From Halopseudomonas xinjiangensis (GTDB lineage Bacteria > Pseudomonadota > Gammaproteobacteria > Pseudomonadales > Pseudomonadaceae), in the NCBI RefSeq assembly GCF_900104945.1, contig NZ_LT629736.1:2542001-2606000 (forward strand): 64,000 bases of DNA, read 5' to 3'. The notes beneath the pieces were generated by a model that saw only the letters and a list, made by a program, of their open reading frames with translations, ran no database searches and was not told the origin of the DNA. This document shows, in pieces, positions 20,360-30,819 of this stretch. How positions within the stretch are numbered: the first letter of the stretch is position 1; each line of letters starts with the position of its first letter. Both the position numbers and the translations under genes were made by a program.

Positions 20360-20395
20360 GACTAGCTCGAGCCCCTCCCGGAGCCAGAGCTAGTC
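20360..20395. terminator. Hairpin between terC and yadG
   Basis: A perfect 9-bp inverted repeat, GACTAGCTC (20360-20368) and GAGCTAGTC (20387-20395), with an 18-nt loop. It follows the terC stop and sits just before the yadG ribosome-binding site. There is no T run, so it may modulate terC read-through or yadG translation. Confidence 0.45.
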
Positions 20396-20402
20396 CGTTC
20401 TA

Positions 20403-21152
20403 TTACTTCTCTGCAATATCCCGGTTGAGCCGGATGGGCTCGGCCTTGCGGCCACGCCGCACGCGAATGTTGAGCAACTCGACAGCCACCGAGAATGCCA
20501 TGGCAAAGTAAACGTAGCCCTTGGGTACGTGCACGTCGAAGCCTTCCGCAACCAGCGTGAAGCCGATCAGGATCAGGAACGATAGCGCCAGCATCTTGAT
20601 GGTCGGGTGCCGGTCGACGAAATCACCGATGGGCTTGGCCGCAAACAGCATGACGATGACAGCACCGACGATCGCAATGACCATGACCGAGATGTGCTCG
20701 ACCAGGCCCACGGCGGTGATGACCGAGTCCAGCGAGAAAACGATGTCGAGCAGACCGATCTGAATGACTGTGGAATAGAAGCCGTAGCCGGCTACTGAGC
20801 CGTTTTCGGAATGTTCAGCCTCCAGGCTGCCGTGGATTTCGTGCGTCGACTTGGCCAGCAGGAACAATCCGCCGACTATCAGAACCACGTCGCGGCCGGA
20901 TATTTCCTCGCCGAATATGGTGAACCAGGGCTCCACCAGCCCGATGATCCAGGCCAGACTGAACAGCAGCGCCAGGCGCGAAACCAGTGCGAAGCCGATA
21001 CCCAGGCGGCGCGCCGTGTCCCGCTGCGATTCCGGCAAGCGACCGACGAGGATGGATATGAAAATGATGTTGTCGATGCCCAGTACGATTTCCAGCGCCA
21101 GTAACGTCGCCAGCGCGACCCAGGCTTCCGGAAGAAAGATCCACTCAAACAT
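20403..21152 (-). CDS. TerC family integral membrane protein
   Basis: A 249-aa protein with about seven membrane segments. The TerC signature is clear (ALEIVLGIDNIIFISILVGR near residues 19-38), with further conserved acidic residues in the membrane (LLDIVFSLDSVITAVGLVEH). Family members are linked to tellurite resistance and, for several homologues, manganese export or metal loading of secreted proteins. Length is short-form TerC without a CBS domain. It has its own 120-bp upstream region. Confidence 0.9.
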   Translation of the reverse strand: MFEWIFLPEAWVALATLLALEIVLGIDNIIFISILVGRLPESQRDTARRLGIGFALVSRLALLFSLAWIIGLVEPWFTIFGEEISGRDVVLIVGGLFLLAKSTHEIHGSLEAEHSENGSVAGYGFYSTVIQIGLLDIVFSLDSVITAVGLVEHISVMVIAIVGAVIVMLFAAKPIGDFVDRHPTIKMLALSFLILIGFTLVAEGFDVHVPKGYVYFAMAFSVAVELLNIRVRRGRKAEPIRLNRDIAEK

Positions 21153-21182
21153 GTCATGTCACTCGGAATAAAAGGTAGGCTG

Positions 21183-21205
21183 ACCCGGCGATCGCTTCGC
21201 CGGGT
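21183..21205. terminator. Hairpin after the GST gene
   Basis: ACCCGGCG (21183-21190) and CGCCGGGT (21198-21205) pair perfectly around a 7-nt loop. On the minus strand a short T-rich stretch follows about 10 nt later (CCTTTTATT). It lies between the GST stop and the terC start, so it should reduce transcription entering terC. Confidence 0.45.
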
Positions 21206-21273
21206 GCCGCAGTACACTACTCCAGCGGTCGCAGTTGCGACAGCCGCCTCGTGCAAATGTTCGAGTGGCCTAC

Positions 21274-22209
21274 TCAGGCGGCGTCGATACGGAAGCCGTA
21301 GCGTGGGAAATGCACGTGCACCCGGCCGGCTCGCTCGTCGTCGCGGGCAATGATGATTTCCTCCTGATCCTCGTACACCCATTCGCCCTTCACAGGATCG
21401 GTGCCGTAGTCGACAGCGCTGACGGTGACCGCGCTGCCCTTGCTGAAACCACCGGGGCTGACGAAAGAGGTCTCGCGCAGAGGCTCCGGCGTGGCTGCGC
21501 GGGCAACTTCGATCGCCTCGGCAGCATCCATCTTGGTCGATACGCCATGGCCGATGTCGCCGATCCGCTTCATCCAGCCGCGTATCGCCTCATAGCCATC
21601 CAGAGCCGCGCTGACTGCCTGGTTGTTGGCGACGAACCATAGCGGGTGGTAATGCGCGAAGTCCGCCACGCTGGGCGAGCCGCCGAGCAGAAACTCCCCG
21701 TTACGCTGCAGCTGGGTTTCCAGACGGCCCATCAGAGCGGGCCATTGAGACAGGGCCACGGCGGTATCCAGGCGGCTGGCGGTCCCACCGGCGAACAATT
21801 GCTGGCGGTCGGCAACGAAGCCCTTGATCACGTCTTCCGGCATGCCGGCAAAACGCGCGGCCAGACCTTTGGGCTGAAAGTTGAGCGCCACGCCGTGCTG
21901 AAACAACACCTGATCGGCGAACTGCGCCAGTTCCGACGCGACGGCCTCGCAACCCTCCGGAAACAGTGCGGGCGTCACCTTGGCCTGTTCCAGACGCCGC
22001 GCCATCAACGCCGTGTCGCAGAAGATGTCCGCTCCGATCTGCATCACTGGCGTGCGCCGGTAGCCGCCGGTCAATGCAGTGAGATCGGGCTTGGGCATCA
22101 CTGGCGGGATCATCACCGAGTGCCAGTTCAGACCCTTGAAACCAAGCATCAGGCGGGCTTTTTCAGCAAACGGGGATTGCGGATAGTGGTGCAGGATGAA
22201 ATCAGCCAT
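21274..22209 (-). CDS. Glutathione S-transferase family protein
   Basis: A 311-aa protein with a thioredoxin-like N-terminal domain ([20 protein letters not shown] at 4-23, then [24 protein letters not shown] carrying the glutathione-binding region) and a helical C-terminal domain. It is about 90 residues longer than ordinary GSTs; the extra C-terminal part ([20 protein letters not shown]) is beta-rich and may be a separate small domain. The substrate is unknown. ATG 22209 has GGAGAA upstream and overlaps the end of the GIY-YIG gene by 8 nt, so both are probably co-translated. Confidence 0.82.
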   Translation of the reverse strand: MADFILHHYPQSPFAEKARLMLGFKGLNWHSVMIPPVMPKPDLTALTGGYRRTPVMQIGADIFCDTALMARRLEQAKVTPALFPEGCEAVASELAQFADQVLFQHGVALNFQPKGLAARFAGMPEDVIKGFVADRQQLFAGGTASRLDTAVALSQWPALMGRLETQLQRNGEFLLGGSPSVADFAHYHPLWFVANNQAVSAALDGYEAIRGWMKRIGDIGHGVSTKMDAAEAIEVARAATPEPLRETSFVSPGGFSKGSAVTVSAVDYGTDPVKGEWVYEDQEEIIIARDDERAGRVHVHFPRYGFRIDAA

Positions 22210-22579
22210 CGTGGTTCTCCTTGGACGATGCAAGCAGCTTAGCCTCTGCCGCCGGCGGAGCAACCCCGTTCGCAGCGATTGATGACTGTCCATCGAGCCG
22301 GGTGATCAGCTTTTCCTTTGCCGCCCTCGACAATGCCTTGATCTCGCGTTCGCGGCGCAGCGCATGGGAGTGATCATCGCAGCGGTCGTGCCATACCAGC
22401 GCCGCGGCCGGGCTGCGATTGAAAAAGCGCGCGCCGCGACCGCGTCGATGTTGCTCGAAGCGTCGCTGGGGATCGGTACTGATGCCGGTGTACAGGTGAC
22501 CGTTTTCTGCACGCACCATGTAAACCCACCAGAGTCGGTCCGACGATTCGGGGCTGCGCTGCGGAGAGGGTGCGGGCAT
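22202..22579 (-). CDS. GIY-YIG domain protein (YhbQ-like)
   Basis: A 125-aa small nuclease-fold protein. The domain begins with [20 protein letters not shown] (17-36), holding the two short motifs of the GIY-YIG fold, followed by [14 protein letters not shown] with the conserved Arg and the REREIKAL helix with the conserved Glu. The C-terminal 25 residues are not part of the domain. ATG 22579 places the domain at the usual distance from the start. It is divergent from the asparaginase-like gene across only 33 bp. Confidence 0.85.
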   Translation of the reverse strand: MPAPSPQRSPESSDRLWWVYMVRAENGHLYTGISTDPQRRFEQHRRGRGARFFNRSPAAALVWHDRCDDHSHALRREREIKALSRAAKEKLITRLDGQSSIAANGVAPPAAEAKLLASSKENHDG

Positions 22580-22612
22580 AATCGGGCAATTCCCTGCCTG
22601 GCGGAGGTGGCA

Positions 22613-23095
22613 ATGTTTATACAGATTTTCAGCGTCGGCGGCACCATCGACAAGGTCTACTTCGATGCCCTGAGCGAGTTCCAGATCGGCGAACCGATGG
22701 CAGACGAGCTGCTCCGGCAAGGCCGTGTCGGCTTCAAGTACCACGTCGAGTCGCTGCTGAGGAAGGATAGCCTGGAGCTGACCGATGACGACCGCGACCT
22801 AATCCGCGACCGGGTAGCCGCCTGCACCGCTGATCACATTCTGATCACCCACGGGACCGATACCATGACGGTCACCGCAGCGGCACTGGCCGACGTCCAG
22901 GAAAAGGTCATCGTGCTCACTGGCGCCATGCAACCAGCCCGATTTCGCGATACCGATGCCCTGTTCAACCTTGGGCTGGCGATCGGCGCCCTGAACTGCT
23001 GCCAACCGGGTGTATGGATTGCCATGAGCGGGCGTGTCTTCGCCGCGGATGGCGTACGCAAGAATCGCCTCGCGGGCCGGTTCGAGGCGCACTAG
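22613..23095 (+). CDS. Single-domain asparaginase-like protein
   Basis: A 160-aa protein matching only the N-terminal domain of L-asparaginases. The nucleophile motif SVGGTID (Thr11) and the second motif THGTDT (79-84, Thr82, Asp83) are both present, and the fold ends at [19 protein letters not shown]. Normal asparaginases have about 330 residues and a second domain needed for the dimer interface; that domain is absent, and no remnant follows. This is a known short family, so it is probably complete rather than truncated. AGGTGG precedes the ATG. Activity on asparagine is not assured. Confidence 0.82.
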   Translation: MFIQIFSVGGTIDKVYFDALSEFQIGEPMADELLRQGRVGFKYHVESLLRKDSLELTDDDRDLIRDRVAACTADHILITHGTDTMTVTAAALADVQEKVIVLTGAMQPARFRDTDALFNLGLAIGALNCCQPGVWIAMSGRVFAADGVRKNRLAGRFEAH

Positions 23096-23169
23096 CTCCA
23101 GCTACAAGCTGATCGCGGCCTCAAACAGGCTACTGCTCTGCGCGGCGCTTGAAGCTGCGGGACGGGCCT

Positions 23170-24612
23170 TCAGCCCGTTCCGCCTACGGTCAGTTGATCG
23201 ATCTTCAGCGTCGGCTGACCCACGCCCACCGGGACCGACTGACCGTCCTTACCGCACGTGCCGACGCCGCTATCCAGCGCCAGATCGTTACCCACCATCG
23301 ACACGCGGTTCATCGCCTCCGGACCGTTGCCGATGAGGGTCGCGCCTTTTACCGGAGCGGTGATCCTGCCGTCTTCGATCAGGTAGGCCTCGCTGGTGGA
23401 AAACACGAACTTGCCGCTGGTGATGTCCACCTGCCCGCCACCGAGGTTGGCGCAGTAGATCCCCTTCTTCACCGAGGCAATGATCTCCTGCGGATCGCTT
23501 TCGCCGGCAAGCATGTAGGTGTTGGTCATGCGCGGCATCGGCAAGTGTGCATAGGACTCGCGACGGCCGTTGCCGGTGGCGGGAACGCCCATAAGCCTAG
23601 CGTTCAGCTTGTCCTGAATGTAGCCCTTGAGAATTCCGTTTTCGATCAGCGTCGTGCAGTTGGTCGGCGTACCTTCGTCGTCCACGGTAAGCGAACCGCG
23701 GCGCTGCGGCAGCGTGCCGTCATCGACGATGGTACACAGACTGGAGGCGACCTTTTCGCCCACCCGACCGCTATAGGCCGAACTGCCCTTGCGGTTGAAG
23801 TCACCTTCCAGGCCATGCCCGACGGCTTCGTGCAGCAGCACGCCGGACCAGCCCGACCCCATCACTACCGGCATGCTGCCGGCCGGTGCGGCGATGGCAT
23901 CGAGATTGACCGTAGCCTGGCGTACCGCCTCGCGCGCATAGCCCATGGCGCGATCTTCGGCCTCGAAGAAGCGATAGTCGGTGCGTCCACCGCCGCCGGC
24001 ACTGCCGCGTTCGCGACGGCCGTTGTGCTCGATGATGACGCTGATATTGAGCCGCACCAGCGGACGAATATCGCCCGCCCAGGTGCCATCGCTGGCAGCC
24101 ACCAGCATGCTGTCGTGAACCCCGCCGAGGCTGATGGTGACCTGGCTGATACGCGGGTCGAGGCTGCGCGTGTAGCCGTCCAGCCGCTGCAGAAACGCAA
24201 CCTTCTCCGACTGCGCCATGACCGCCAGAGGATTCTCCGCAGCATAGAGGGCGGTGCTTTGCGGTCGATGCCAGGCCTGCAGGCGGCCGGTCTGGCCGGC
24301 CCGGGCGATCGAGCGCGCCGCGTCGACTGCCTGGGTCAGCGCCGGAAGGCGAATCTCGTTACTGTACGCGAACCCGGTCTTTTCACCGGAGTGCGCGCGT
24401 ACCCCAACGCCCTGATCGACATTGAAACTGCCATCCTTGACGATGCCATCCTCGAGCACCCAGGACTCGCTGATCTGGTGCTGGAAATACAGATCGGCTG
24501 CATCGACGCCGGGCGCAGCGACCAGTTGGCCGAGTACGCCAGCCACAGTGTCCTGGCTCAGCTCGGCGGGCATCAATAGACGTGTTTCGACTTGCGCTAG
24601 CATATTGCTCAT
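23170..24612 (-). CDS. tldD: Metalloprotease TldD
   Basis: A 480-aa subunit of the TldD/TldE (PmbA) protease, which processes unfolded peptides such as microcin B17 precursor and the antitoxin CcdA in enterics. The zinc motif is [11 protein letters not shown] (261-271; His261, Glu262, His265). ATG 24612 has AAAGGAG at good distance. It follows the nitrilase gene after 4 nt. In other Pseudomonas the partner gene pmbA and yjgA come next; here the downstream gene is the convergent asparaginase, so pmbA must lie elsewhere. Confidence 0.95.
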   Translation of the reverse strand: MSNMLAQVETRLLMPAELSQDTVAGVLGQLVAAPGVDAADLYFQHQISESWVLEDGIVKDGSFNVDQGVGVRAHSGEKTGFAYSNEIRLPALTQAVDAARSIARAGQTGRLQAWHRPQSTALYAAENPLAVMAQSEKVAFLQRLDGYTRSLDPRISQVTISLGGVHDSMLVAASDGTWAGDIRPLVRLNISVIIEHNGRRERGSAGGGGRTDYRFFEAEDRAMGYAREAVRQATVNLDAIAAPAGSMPVVMGSGWSGVLLHEAVGHGLEGDFNRKGSSAYSGRVGEKVASSLCTIVDDGTLPQRRGSLTVDDEGTPTNCTTLIENGILKGYIQDKLNARLMGVPATGNGRRESYAHLPMPRMTNTYMLAGESDPQEIIASVKKGIYCANLGGGQVDITSGKFVFSTSEAYLIEDGRITAPVKGATLIGNGPEAMNRVSMVGNDLALDSGVGTCGKDGQSVPVGVGQPTLKIDQLTVGGTG

Positions 24613-24616
24613 ATGT

Positions 24617-25465
24617 TCAAGACTCCTTTGCAGCCGGTACGACTTGATCGGCGACTGCGAAACGGCGATGCCGGGCAACCGGCATCCGCTCGCGAATGTT
24701 CTGGATGTGCTGAGGATCGATGGCGCCACAAACGATCCCTTCGCCTTCGGCGAGGAGGTCGACTATCTCTCCCCATGGGTCGATCAGGCAGCTATGGCCA
24801 AAGGTTTCGCGGCCGCCCGGGTGTTGCCCGGACTGGTTGGCGGCGAGCACGTAACACTGATTTTCGATCGCCCGCGCTCGTAGCAGCACCTCCCAGTGCG
24901 CCGCCCCGGTTACCCGGGTGAAGGCCGAGGGCACCACGATCAGCCCAGCGCCATCCCGGCATAGCTGCTGATACAGCTCCGGAAAGCGAACATCGTAACA
25001 GATGCTCAGCCCCACTCGTCCGACAGGTGTATCGACACACACCGGTTGATCACCATGCTGGTAATCCTTCGATTCGCGATAGCTTCGATGACCATCGGCG
25101 ACCTCGACATCGAACAGGTGCAGCTTGTCGTAGCGCGCCACTTCCTCGCCGGCCGGATCGACAACCAGGCAACTGGCGCGTGCCTTGCCGTCGGCTTGCC
25201 GGGGCAGCGGAATGCTGCCACCTAACAGCCATATGCCATGCAGGCGCGCCTGCTCGGCTAGGAATCGACGAATCGGACCCCGGCCGTCGTACTCCGCCGC
25301 GGCAACCGACGCCAGCGCCTTTGCGCCCAAGGCTGCGAAGCATTCAGGTAACAGCACCAGACCCGCGCCAGCCGTGGTGGCGTCGGCAATCAACTCCGCG
25401 GCTCGCTCCAGGTTGGCTTCGACATCGGGCCCGCTGGTCATCTGAATCGCTGCGACGTGGTTCAT
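24617..25465 (-). CDS. Carbon-nitrogen hydrolase (nitrilase family, Nit1-like)
   Basis: A 282-aa nitrilase-superfamily enzyme with the complete catalytic triad Glu41 ([10 protein letters not shown]), Lys114 (YDKLHLFDV) and Cys156 ([12 protein letters not shown]). It resembles the Nit1/YbeM branch, which repairs deaminated glutathione by hydrolysing its amide; that assignment is by similarity. The ATG overlaps the yhdP stop by 4 nt, and tldD follows. The yhdP-nit-tldD order is common in Pseudomonas. Confidence 0.88.
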   Translation of the reverse strand: MNHVAAIQMTSGPDVEANLERAAELIADATTAGAGLVLLPECFAALGAKALASVAAAEYDGRGPIRRFLAEQARLHGIWLLGGSIPLPRQADGKARASCLVVDPAGEEVARYDKLHLFDVEVADGHRSYRESKDYQHGDQPVCVDTPVGRVGLSICYDVRFPELYQQLCRDGAGLIVVPSAFTRVTGAAHWEVLLRARAIENQCYVLAANQSGQHPGGRETFGHSCLIDPWGEIVDLLAEGEGIVCGAIDPQHIQNIRERMPVARHRRFAVADQVVPAAKES

Positions 25466-28400
25466 GGTGATTCCTCCAGGGCCGGCTTGTCATCAAAGGC
25501 CCGATCGAATTCGACCGTGGGTTGCTGCCAATCGCCACTGATGCGGTATTTCACCGACGCGAAGCGAGCTACCTTGTCGCCAAGGATCTTGTCGGCGAGA
25601 AACAGTACCCCACCAATGTGCGGTGCGCCGGCGATGATGGCTGCCAGGGGCAGGTTGTTGGTCAACGGCAGGGTAACCAGCATGCCCATGTCGATCTGGT
25701 TTTGCGGCAAGTCGATGTGGCCGTCCAGCTGCACCTTGGCGCTCGGCCCTTCCATCAACAGCGGCGTGCGGGTCTGCATCACGCCATTGGTCAAAGCAAG
25801 ATCTGCGTCCAGTGTGTCATAGGCTGTGCCCCGTCCGAACAGATCGGAAAAGTCCAGACGCAATCTACGGGTCAACGCATTGAAATTGAGCAGGCCGAAG
25901 ACTCTCAATGCGTCGGCGCTGCCCTCGCCGCTTTTGAGCATGCCGTCGCGGGCGCGCATTGTCAGCAGCCCTGTGCTGCGCTTGAAGGCGAACAAGGCCG
26001 GCGAGCCCGGCCAGTCGAGATCGACATCGGCTTCGAATTCCTTGCTGGTCAGTGTAGGAGCGTATTCCCAGGTGCGCAGCACCTCGCCCAGATCTGCCGC
26101 CTGCAGTTGCCCGGTGAACCGCGTCCGGGTGACGGTTTCACCCCAGAACAGATCGCCATCGAGGCGCAGACCACCACGTAGATCCAGGGACACATCATTG
26201 AGGTGGGCGCCGTCGATGGAAGGTCTGAGAACGAAGGCGAGCGAGCCGACTTCATCATCGCCCCACGAAAGCCGGCTGACACCGAAGTCGAATGGCCTCA
26301 GCTGGCTTGGGCGAATATCGGCGAGCACGTCCCGCGGTGCGAGCGGCTCGACCAGCACGGTGCCATCGTCCGGGACGGTGTCGGCACGCGGCAATCGCAG
26401 GCGATCCAGAGCGATTACCATCGGCTGCACCGGCGAAGCAGGTAGCATGATGTGACCTTCGACCTCGGCCTGCTCGACCTTCAATTGCCAATCACCCTGC
26501 GAGGAGCGCTCGCCGAGCAGGGCCAGATCGTCCAGTTCAAGACCGAAACCGGCGAAGCGCGCCGTGGCGATGTCGAGACGGTTGAGCGGCGGCGCGACCG
26601 AGGGCGGTGCGGTAGATGAGCTGTCGTCGCCATCCGCATCCGAGCCCTGGCCAACGGACGCCAGCCACTGCCGCCAGGCTTGGAGATCGAGTTCCTCCAG
26701 TCTCGCGCTTATGCCGAGCCCCGGACCGGCAATCTGCGCCGGCTCACCCAGCCCGTGGGACAGTTCGCCAGCGACCGTCTCCCCGTCGGTCTCGAACAGC
26801 GCGTATGTGTCCTCTCCTGCCCGAGCGAGCCATCGTTGGCCTGTCGCCGAGCGGGTGATCAGCAGTCGGCTCGGCAACGCCGAATCGGCTGGCTTGGTGA
26901 ATGGCGGCGGCAGGTCCAGGTCGACACCGACCAGGTCGGAGCTGATGTCTATTACCTGCTCGCCGGGCGACAGGCTTGCCTGAGCCTCCCATTCCAAGCG
27001 CCCTTCCCCCACGTCCGCAGGCCAGGCCGAAAGCAGTGGCCACTCTCGCAGTGCATCGAGCCCGTGAGATCCCGCAGCGCTCAGACTGTGCACCATTGAT
27101 TCACTCGCGACAGACGCCTCGACCGGTTCACCCAGCATACGCAGCGAGACATCCGAAGCCGTCAGCCCGCGCCCATGGACGTAACTGAAATCGCCGGCGA
27201 TGCTACCCAGCTCAGTTTGCAGCGCCGGCACGCTCAGCTGCGCTGCCGACGTCGAAAAATCCACTGCCAGCCTCGGCTGAGCACCCTGCTTGAGATCGAG
27301 CCCCAGCTGGATCCGGCCATATGCGTCGCCAGCACCGCTCCAACCTTCAAACATATCACCCGCTCTTTCGCCCAGCGGCGCCTGCTGGAGAAAGCGCAGC
27401 GCATCCTCCATACGTCCGCTGAGATTGCCCTGGATTCCTAGGTGCAAAGACTGTTCTGGCGCAGCACGGCCGACCACCGCTTCGACGTCCTCGATGCGCG
27501 TATTCCAAAGCTTGGCGCTGCCCTGCTCAACCACGACGTTCTGATTGTGCAGGCGTAGCGTGCCGTTGACCGATTCGAAGACAGGCCAGCCGGGCTGGGC
27601 GATCAGATGGCCTTCGCGCAATTCGGCGTAGAGCTTGATATCCCGCTCCGGAGCAGGCGCGCCGGCACGCAGCGAGCCGTGATAACCGAACACCGCCAGC
27701 GGCACCTCGCCGTCGAGCTCGGTACCCGACAGCCATTCACCCAGGCGGGGATTGAAGGCGGGCGCTCGTGTCGGCAGATACTCGGCGTAGTGCGCCGCGC
27801 GGATGTCTCGAAGGGCTACGTCCAGATCCATGCTGGCATCCTCGCGTTGCGGCGGGAGCTTCAATTGCAGCTTGACGGCCGCACGGCCAGCCGGCCCGAT
27901 CGCGCCGAGCCCGGGCGCATCCAGCGTCAGGCCCTCCTCACGCCCCCAGCGCCAGTTCAGCGCACCGGTCAGTGACTGGTAATGCCACGGCCGCTCGAAG
28001 AGTCGCGGCAGGTGCATGGACCAATCTGTGGCAGCGAGGCGCAGCTCGCCGGCAGCAGGGCTGCCCAGCATGTAACCGCTGATGCCGCTGAAGCCGGGAA
28101 TACCTTCCCACGGCTGGGCCCCCACATCCTTCAGTCGAGCCTCGACCTGTAACGACTCGCCTTCCAGCCGATCAGCGCTACCCTGCACGCGCAGCTGCCT
28201 GATCTCCCCGACGGGATCGAGACTACGCACAATCTCGGCATAACGTTCAGGCAGATAGGGGAGCATCAGCTCTGCCAGTCTGGCCAGCACCAGCCGATCG
28301 GCGCGCAGCTCCCATTGATCCGTCTCGCGCGAGCGGGACGCCTGGAGCCGCATCGCCGGCCAGCGATGCTCACCCATCCGAAAACGAAAACGCTCAACAT

Positions 28401-29346
28401 CCAGGCGTTGCACGTCACCGCTGAGCTGAGCTGCGAATCGCGCATACAGGTTTTCGATCGTCGCGGTGCCATCGGCTGCCGGACGCGCCTCGATCGCCGG
28501 TGCGACCATTTCACCCTGTAAGCGTTGCAGTCGGCCCTCGCCCCAGCTCCCCCAAAAGCGACCCCCGGCGGCGAAGTTGCTGATACGTGCCTGGTCTAGC
28601 CAGGCCTGCGGAAGCCATTGACTCCAGTCGCCGACCGGAATGTCCAGGAAAAAGCCGAGGGTCAGCTGGTCGAGTTCAGAACCCGATCCGCGACTGGCAC
28701 CGTTGACCTGCCAGCGCACCTGCTCGCCGTCCGGCAAGCTCAGCCGGCCGTCGAGCCGATGCCAGTCCGGCCCATTGAGCAAGGTCAACGCTCCCTGGTC
28801 GAACGACCAGGCGGGAAGCGCCTGCGGCTGGATACGAATGTGCGAATCGAGCAGTGTTATTCGCCGCTGGCGAAACAAAGTGTCAGCCACGTCCTGCAGC
28901 ACCAGCGGTTCGGCCTCTCGCCTGCCCAGGCCCTTGAGCGTCCAGCGGCCGTCCTCGGCCTGGGCGATCTCAAGCGAGAGGCCTTCCAACTGCAACGCAT
29001 CCATCACCGGCTGGCGGCGCCAGAGGCTGGCGAACAGGTCGAGCCGCGCCACGACATGATCGAGCGCAAGCAGCACTGGACTCTCCGAGTCGAGCGTTTC
29101 GTGAACCGTCAGGCCGCGCAGTGTGAACACCGGTTGCGCGCCCTGCATTTCTCCCGACAGCTTTTCGAGCGTAATGGCCCGGCCGGTGGATTGCTCGACA
29201 CGCGCTACCAACTGCTCCCGGTAATCCGCGACGATCGGGACGAGCAGCCGTCCGAAGCTGACATACAAGGCAGTCAGCAGCAGCCAGGCTGCCAGCGCCA
29301 AGATGACAACATTCAGCGTTCGGCGCAGCGCACCTTGCCAGCTCAT
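25462..29346 (-). CDS. yhdP: AsmA-like envelope protein YhdP
   Basis: A 1294-aa protein with one N-terminal membrane helix (about 10-32, NVVILALAAWLLLTALYVSF) and a very long periplasmic part made of repeated beta segments. YhdP, TamB and YdbH are bridge-like proteins that move phospholipids to the outer membrane in E. coli. The C-terminal AsmA region ends in a conserved stretch (GVLFLADKILGDKVARFASV, then YRISGDWQQPTVEF). Length is typical. It starts a chain of tightly packed genes on the minus strand after rng (15-nt gap). Confidence 0.93.
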   Translation of the reverse strand: MSWQGALRRTLNVVILALAAWLLLTALYVSFGRLLVPIVADYREQLVARVEQSTGRAITLEKLSGEMQGAQPVFTLRGLTVHETLDSESPVLLALDHVVARLDLFASLWRRQPVMDALQLEGLSLEIAQAEDGRWTLKGLGRREAEPLVLQDVADTLFRQRRITLLDSHIRIQPQALPAWSFDQGALTLLNGPDWHRLDGRLSLPDGEQVRWQVNGASRGSGSELDQLTLGFFLDIPVGDWSQWLPQAWLDQARISNFAAGGRFWGSWGEGRLQRLQGEMVAPAIEARPAADGTATIENLYARFAAQLSGDVQRLDVERFRFRMGEHRWPAMRLQASRSRETDQWELRADRLVLARLAELMLPYLPERYAEIVRSLDPVGEIRQLRVQGSADRLEGESLQVEARLKDVGAQPWEGIPGFSGISGYMLGSPAAGELRLAATDWSMHLPRLFERPWHYQSLTGALNWRWGREEGLTLDAPGLGAIGPAGRAAVKLQLKLPPQREDASMDLDVALRDIRAAHYAEYLPTRAPAFNPRLGEWLSGTELDGEVPLAVFGYHGSLRAGAPAPERDIKLYAELREGHLIAQPGWPVFESVNGTLRLHNQNVVVEQGSAKLWNTRIEDVEAVVGRAAPEQSLHLGIQGNLSGRMEDALRFLQQAPLGERAGDMFEGWSGAGDAYGRIQLGLDLKQGAQPRLAVDFSTSAAQLSVPALQTELGSIAGDFSYVHGRGLTASDVSLRMLGEPVEASVASESMVHSLSAAGSHGLDALREWPLLSAWPADVGEGRLEWEAQASLSPGEQVIDISSDLVGVDLDLPPPFTKPADSALPSRLLITRSATGQRWLARAGEDTYALFETDGETVAGELSHGLGEPAQIAGPGLGISARLEELDLQAWRQWLASVGQGSDADGDDSSSTAPPSVAPPLNRLDIATARFAGFGLELDDLALLGERSSQGDWQLKVEQAEVEGHIMLPASPVQPMVIALDRLRLPRADTVPDDGTVLVEPLAPRDVLADIRPSQLRPFDFGVSRLSWGDDEVGSLAFVLRPSIDGAHLNDVSLDLRGGLRLDGDLFWGETVTRTRFTGQLQAADLGEVLRTWEYAPTLTSKEFEADVDLDWPGSPALFAFKRSTGLLTMRARDGMLKSGEGSADALRVFGLLNFNALTRRLRLDFSDLFGRGTAYDTLDADLALTNGVMQTRTPLLMEGPSAKVQLDGHIDLPQNQIDMGMLVTLPLTNNLPLAAIIAGAPHIGGVLFLADKILGDKVARFASVKYRISGDWQQPTVEFDRAFDDKPALEESP

Positions 29347-29361
29347 CGGCTCAGCGATTCA

Positions 29362-30819
29362 TCACATGGGCACCACATCGTATTGTTCCTGGGTGTACAT
29401 GGTTTCCACCTGGAACCTGATGGGGCGTTCGATGAACACTTCCAGATCAGCCACGTTGCCGGACTCCTCGTCCAGCAGGCGGTCGACAACGGCCTGGGAC
29501 GCCAGCACCATGTAGGCCTCGGCCTGGTAGGCGCGCGCCTCACGGAGGATTTCGCGGAAGATTTCGTAGCAGACGCTTTCGGCGGTTTTCTGGATTCCGC
29601 GGCCGGAACAGCAGGGACAAGGCTCGCAGAGAATCTGCTCGAGACTCTCGCGGGTGCGCTTGCGGGTCATCTGCACCAGGCCCAGCTCGGTGATGCCGAT
29701 GATGTTGGTCTTGGCATGGTCACGCTCGAGCTGCTTTTCCAGCGTGCGCAGCACCTGCCGCTGGTGCTCGGCATCCTCCATGTCGATGAAATCAATGATG
29801 ATGATCCCGCCCAGGTTGCGCAGCCGTAACTGACGGGCGATCGCTGTGGCCGCCTCGAGATTGGTCTTGAAAATGGTCTCGCCAAGATTGCGATGCCCGA
29901 CAAAGGCGCCGGTGTTCACATCGATGGTGGTCATCGCCTCGGTCTGGTCTATCACCAGGTGACCGCCGGACTTGAGGATGACCTTGCGCTCCATGGCCTT
30001 CTGGATTTCATCCTCTACCCCGTAGAGGTCGAAAATCGGTCGCTCGCCCGGATAATGCTCCAGCCGGTCTTCGCAGCCCGGCATCAACTCGTGAACGAAC
30101 TGCTCGACCTTCTGGAAGGTCTCGCGGGAATCCACGCGTACCTTTTCGATGCGCGCGCTGGTCAGGTCACGCAGGGTTCGCAGCGCCAGCGGCAGATCCT
30201 CGTAGATGACCGAGGGTGACGGAGCAGAGTTGAGTTGTTGGGAAATCTGCTGCCATAGACGACGGACATAGCGGATATCGACCAGGATATCCTCCTCGCG
30301 CGCAGCTTCGGCCGCGGTGCGCAGGATGAAGCCACCGGGCTCGGCAATGGCTTCCTGTTCGACGCAATGGGCGACGATCTGCTTGAGCCGCTCGCGCTCG
30401 GCCTCCTCTTCGATCTTCAGCGAGATGCCGACATGGGGCGTTTTCGGCATGTACACCAGAAAGCGCGACGGGACAGACAGATGCGTGGTCAGACGGGCAC
30501 CCTTGGTACCGATCGGATCCTTGGTCACCTGCACCACCAGCGCCTGGCCTTCATGAACCAGCGCGCTGATCGGTTCTACCGCAGGGCCTTCCCGGTTGGA
30601 GATTTCCGAAGCATGAATGAAGGCCGCACGTTCAAGGCCAATGTCGACGAAGGCGGCCTGCATGCCCGGCAGTACCCTCACCACCTTGCCCTTGTAGATA
30701 TTGCCAACGATGCCGCGGCGCAGGGTGCGCTCTATATGGACTTCCTGCAGCACGCCGTTTTCAACCAGCGCCACCCGGGTTTCCATCGGCGTGACGTTGA
30801 CTAGAATCTCTTCGCTCAT
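29362..30819 (-). CDS. rng: Ribonuclease G
   Basis: A 485-aa endoribonuclease of the RNase E/G family that helps mature 16S rRNA and degrade mRNA. It has an S1 domain (about 38-125), the RNase H-like part and the catalytic centre with Asp300 (TTIDVNTG) and Asp343 (IIIDFIDMED). The zinc-link cysteines CEPCPCC (398-404) are present. The length matches RNase G rather than the longer RNase E. Its ATG overlaps the maf stop by 4 nt; rng-maf-mreDCB is a standard order. Confidence 0.97.
   Translation of the reverse strand: MSEEILVNVTPMETRVALVENGVLQEVHIERTLRRGIVGNIYKGKVVRVLPGMQAAFVDIGLERAAFIHASEISNREGPAVEPISALVHEGQALVVQVTKDPIGTKGARLTTHLSVPSRFLVYMPKTPHVGISLKIEEEAERERLKQIVAHCVEQEAIAEPGGFILRTAAEAAREEDILVDIRYVRRLWQQISQQLNSAPSPSVIYEDLPLALRTLRDLTSARIEKVRVDSRETFQKVEQFVHELMPGCEDRLEHYPGERPIFDLYGVEDEIQKAMERKVILKSGGHLVIDQTEAMTTIDVNTGAFVGHRNLGETIFKTNLEAATAIARQLRLRNLGGIIIIDFIDMEDAEHQRQVLRTLEKQLERDHAKTNIIGITELGLVQMTRKRTRESLEQILCEPCPCCSGRGIQKTAESVCYEIFREILREARAYQAEAYMVLASQAVVDRLLDEESGNVADLEVFIERPIRFQVETMYTQEQYDVVPM

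Noticed and set aside
21646..22242. 198-codon open frame opposite the GST gene
   Set aside because: Shadow frame; the GST frame has a ribosome-binding site and a thioredoxin-like fold.
22490..22500. TGTACA within coding sequence (here and near 5880, 29393, 30450, 35670, 57389 and 57398)
   Set aside because: They lie inside well-supported genes, lack the N12-NNTATA partner, and their number is not above chance for a 6-mer in 64 kb.
23149..24579. 476-codon open frame opposite tldD
   Set aside because: Shadow frame created by codon bias; the minus strand encodes a full TldD with the zinc motif.
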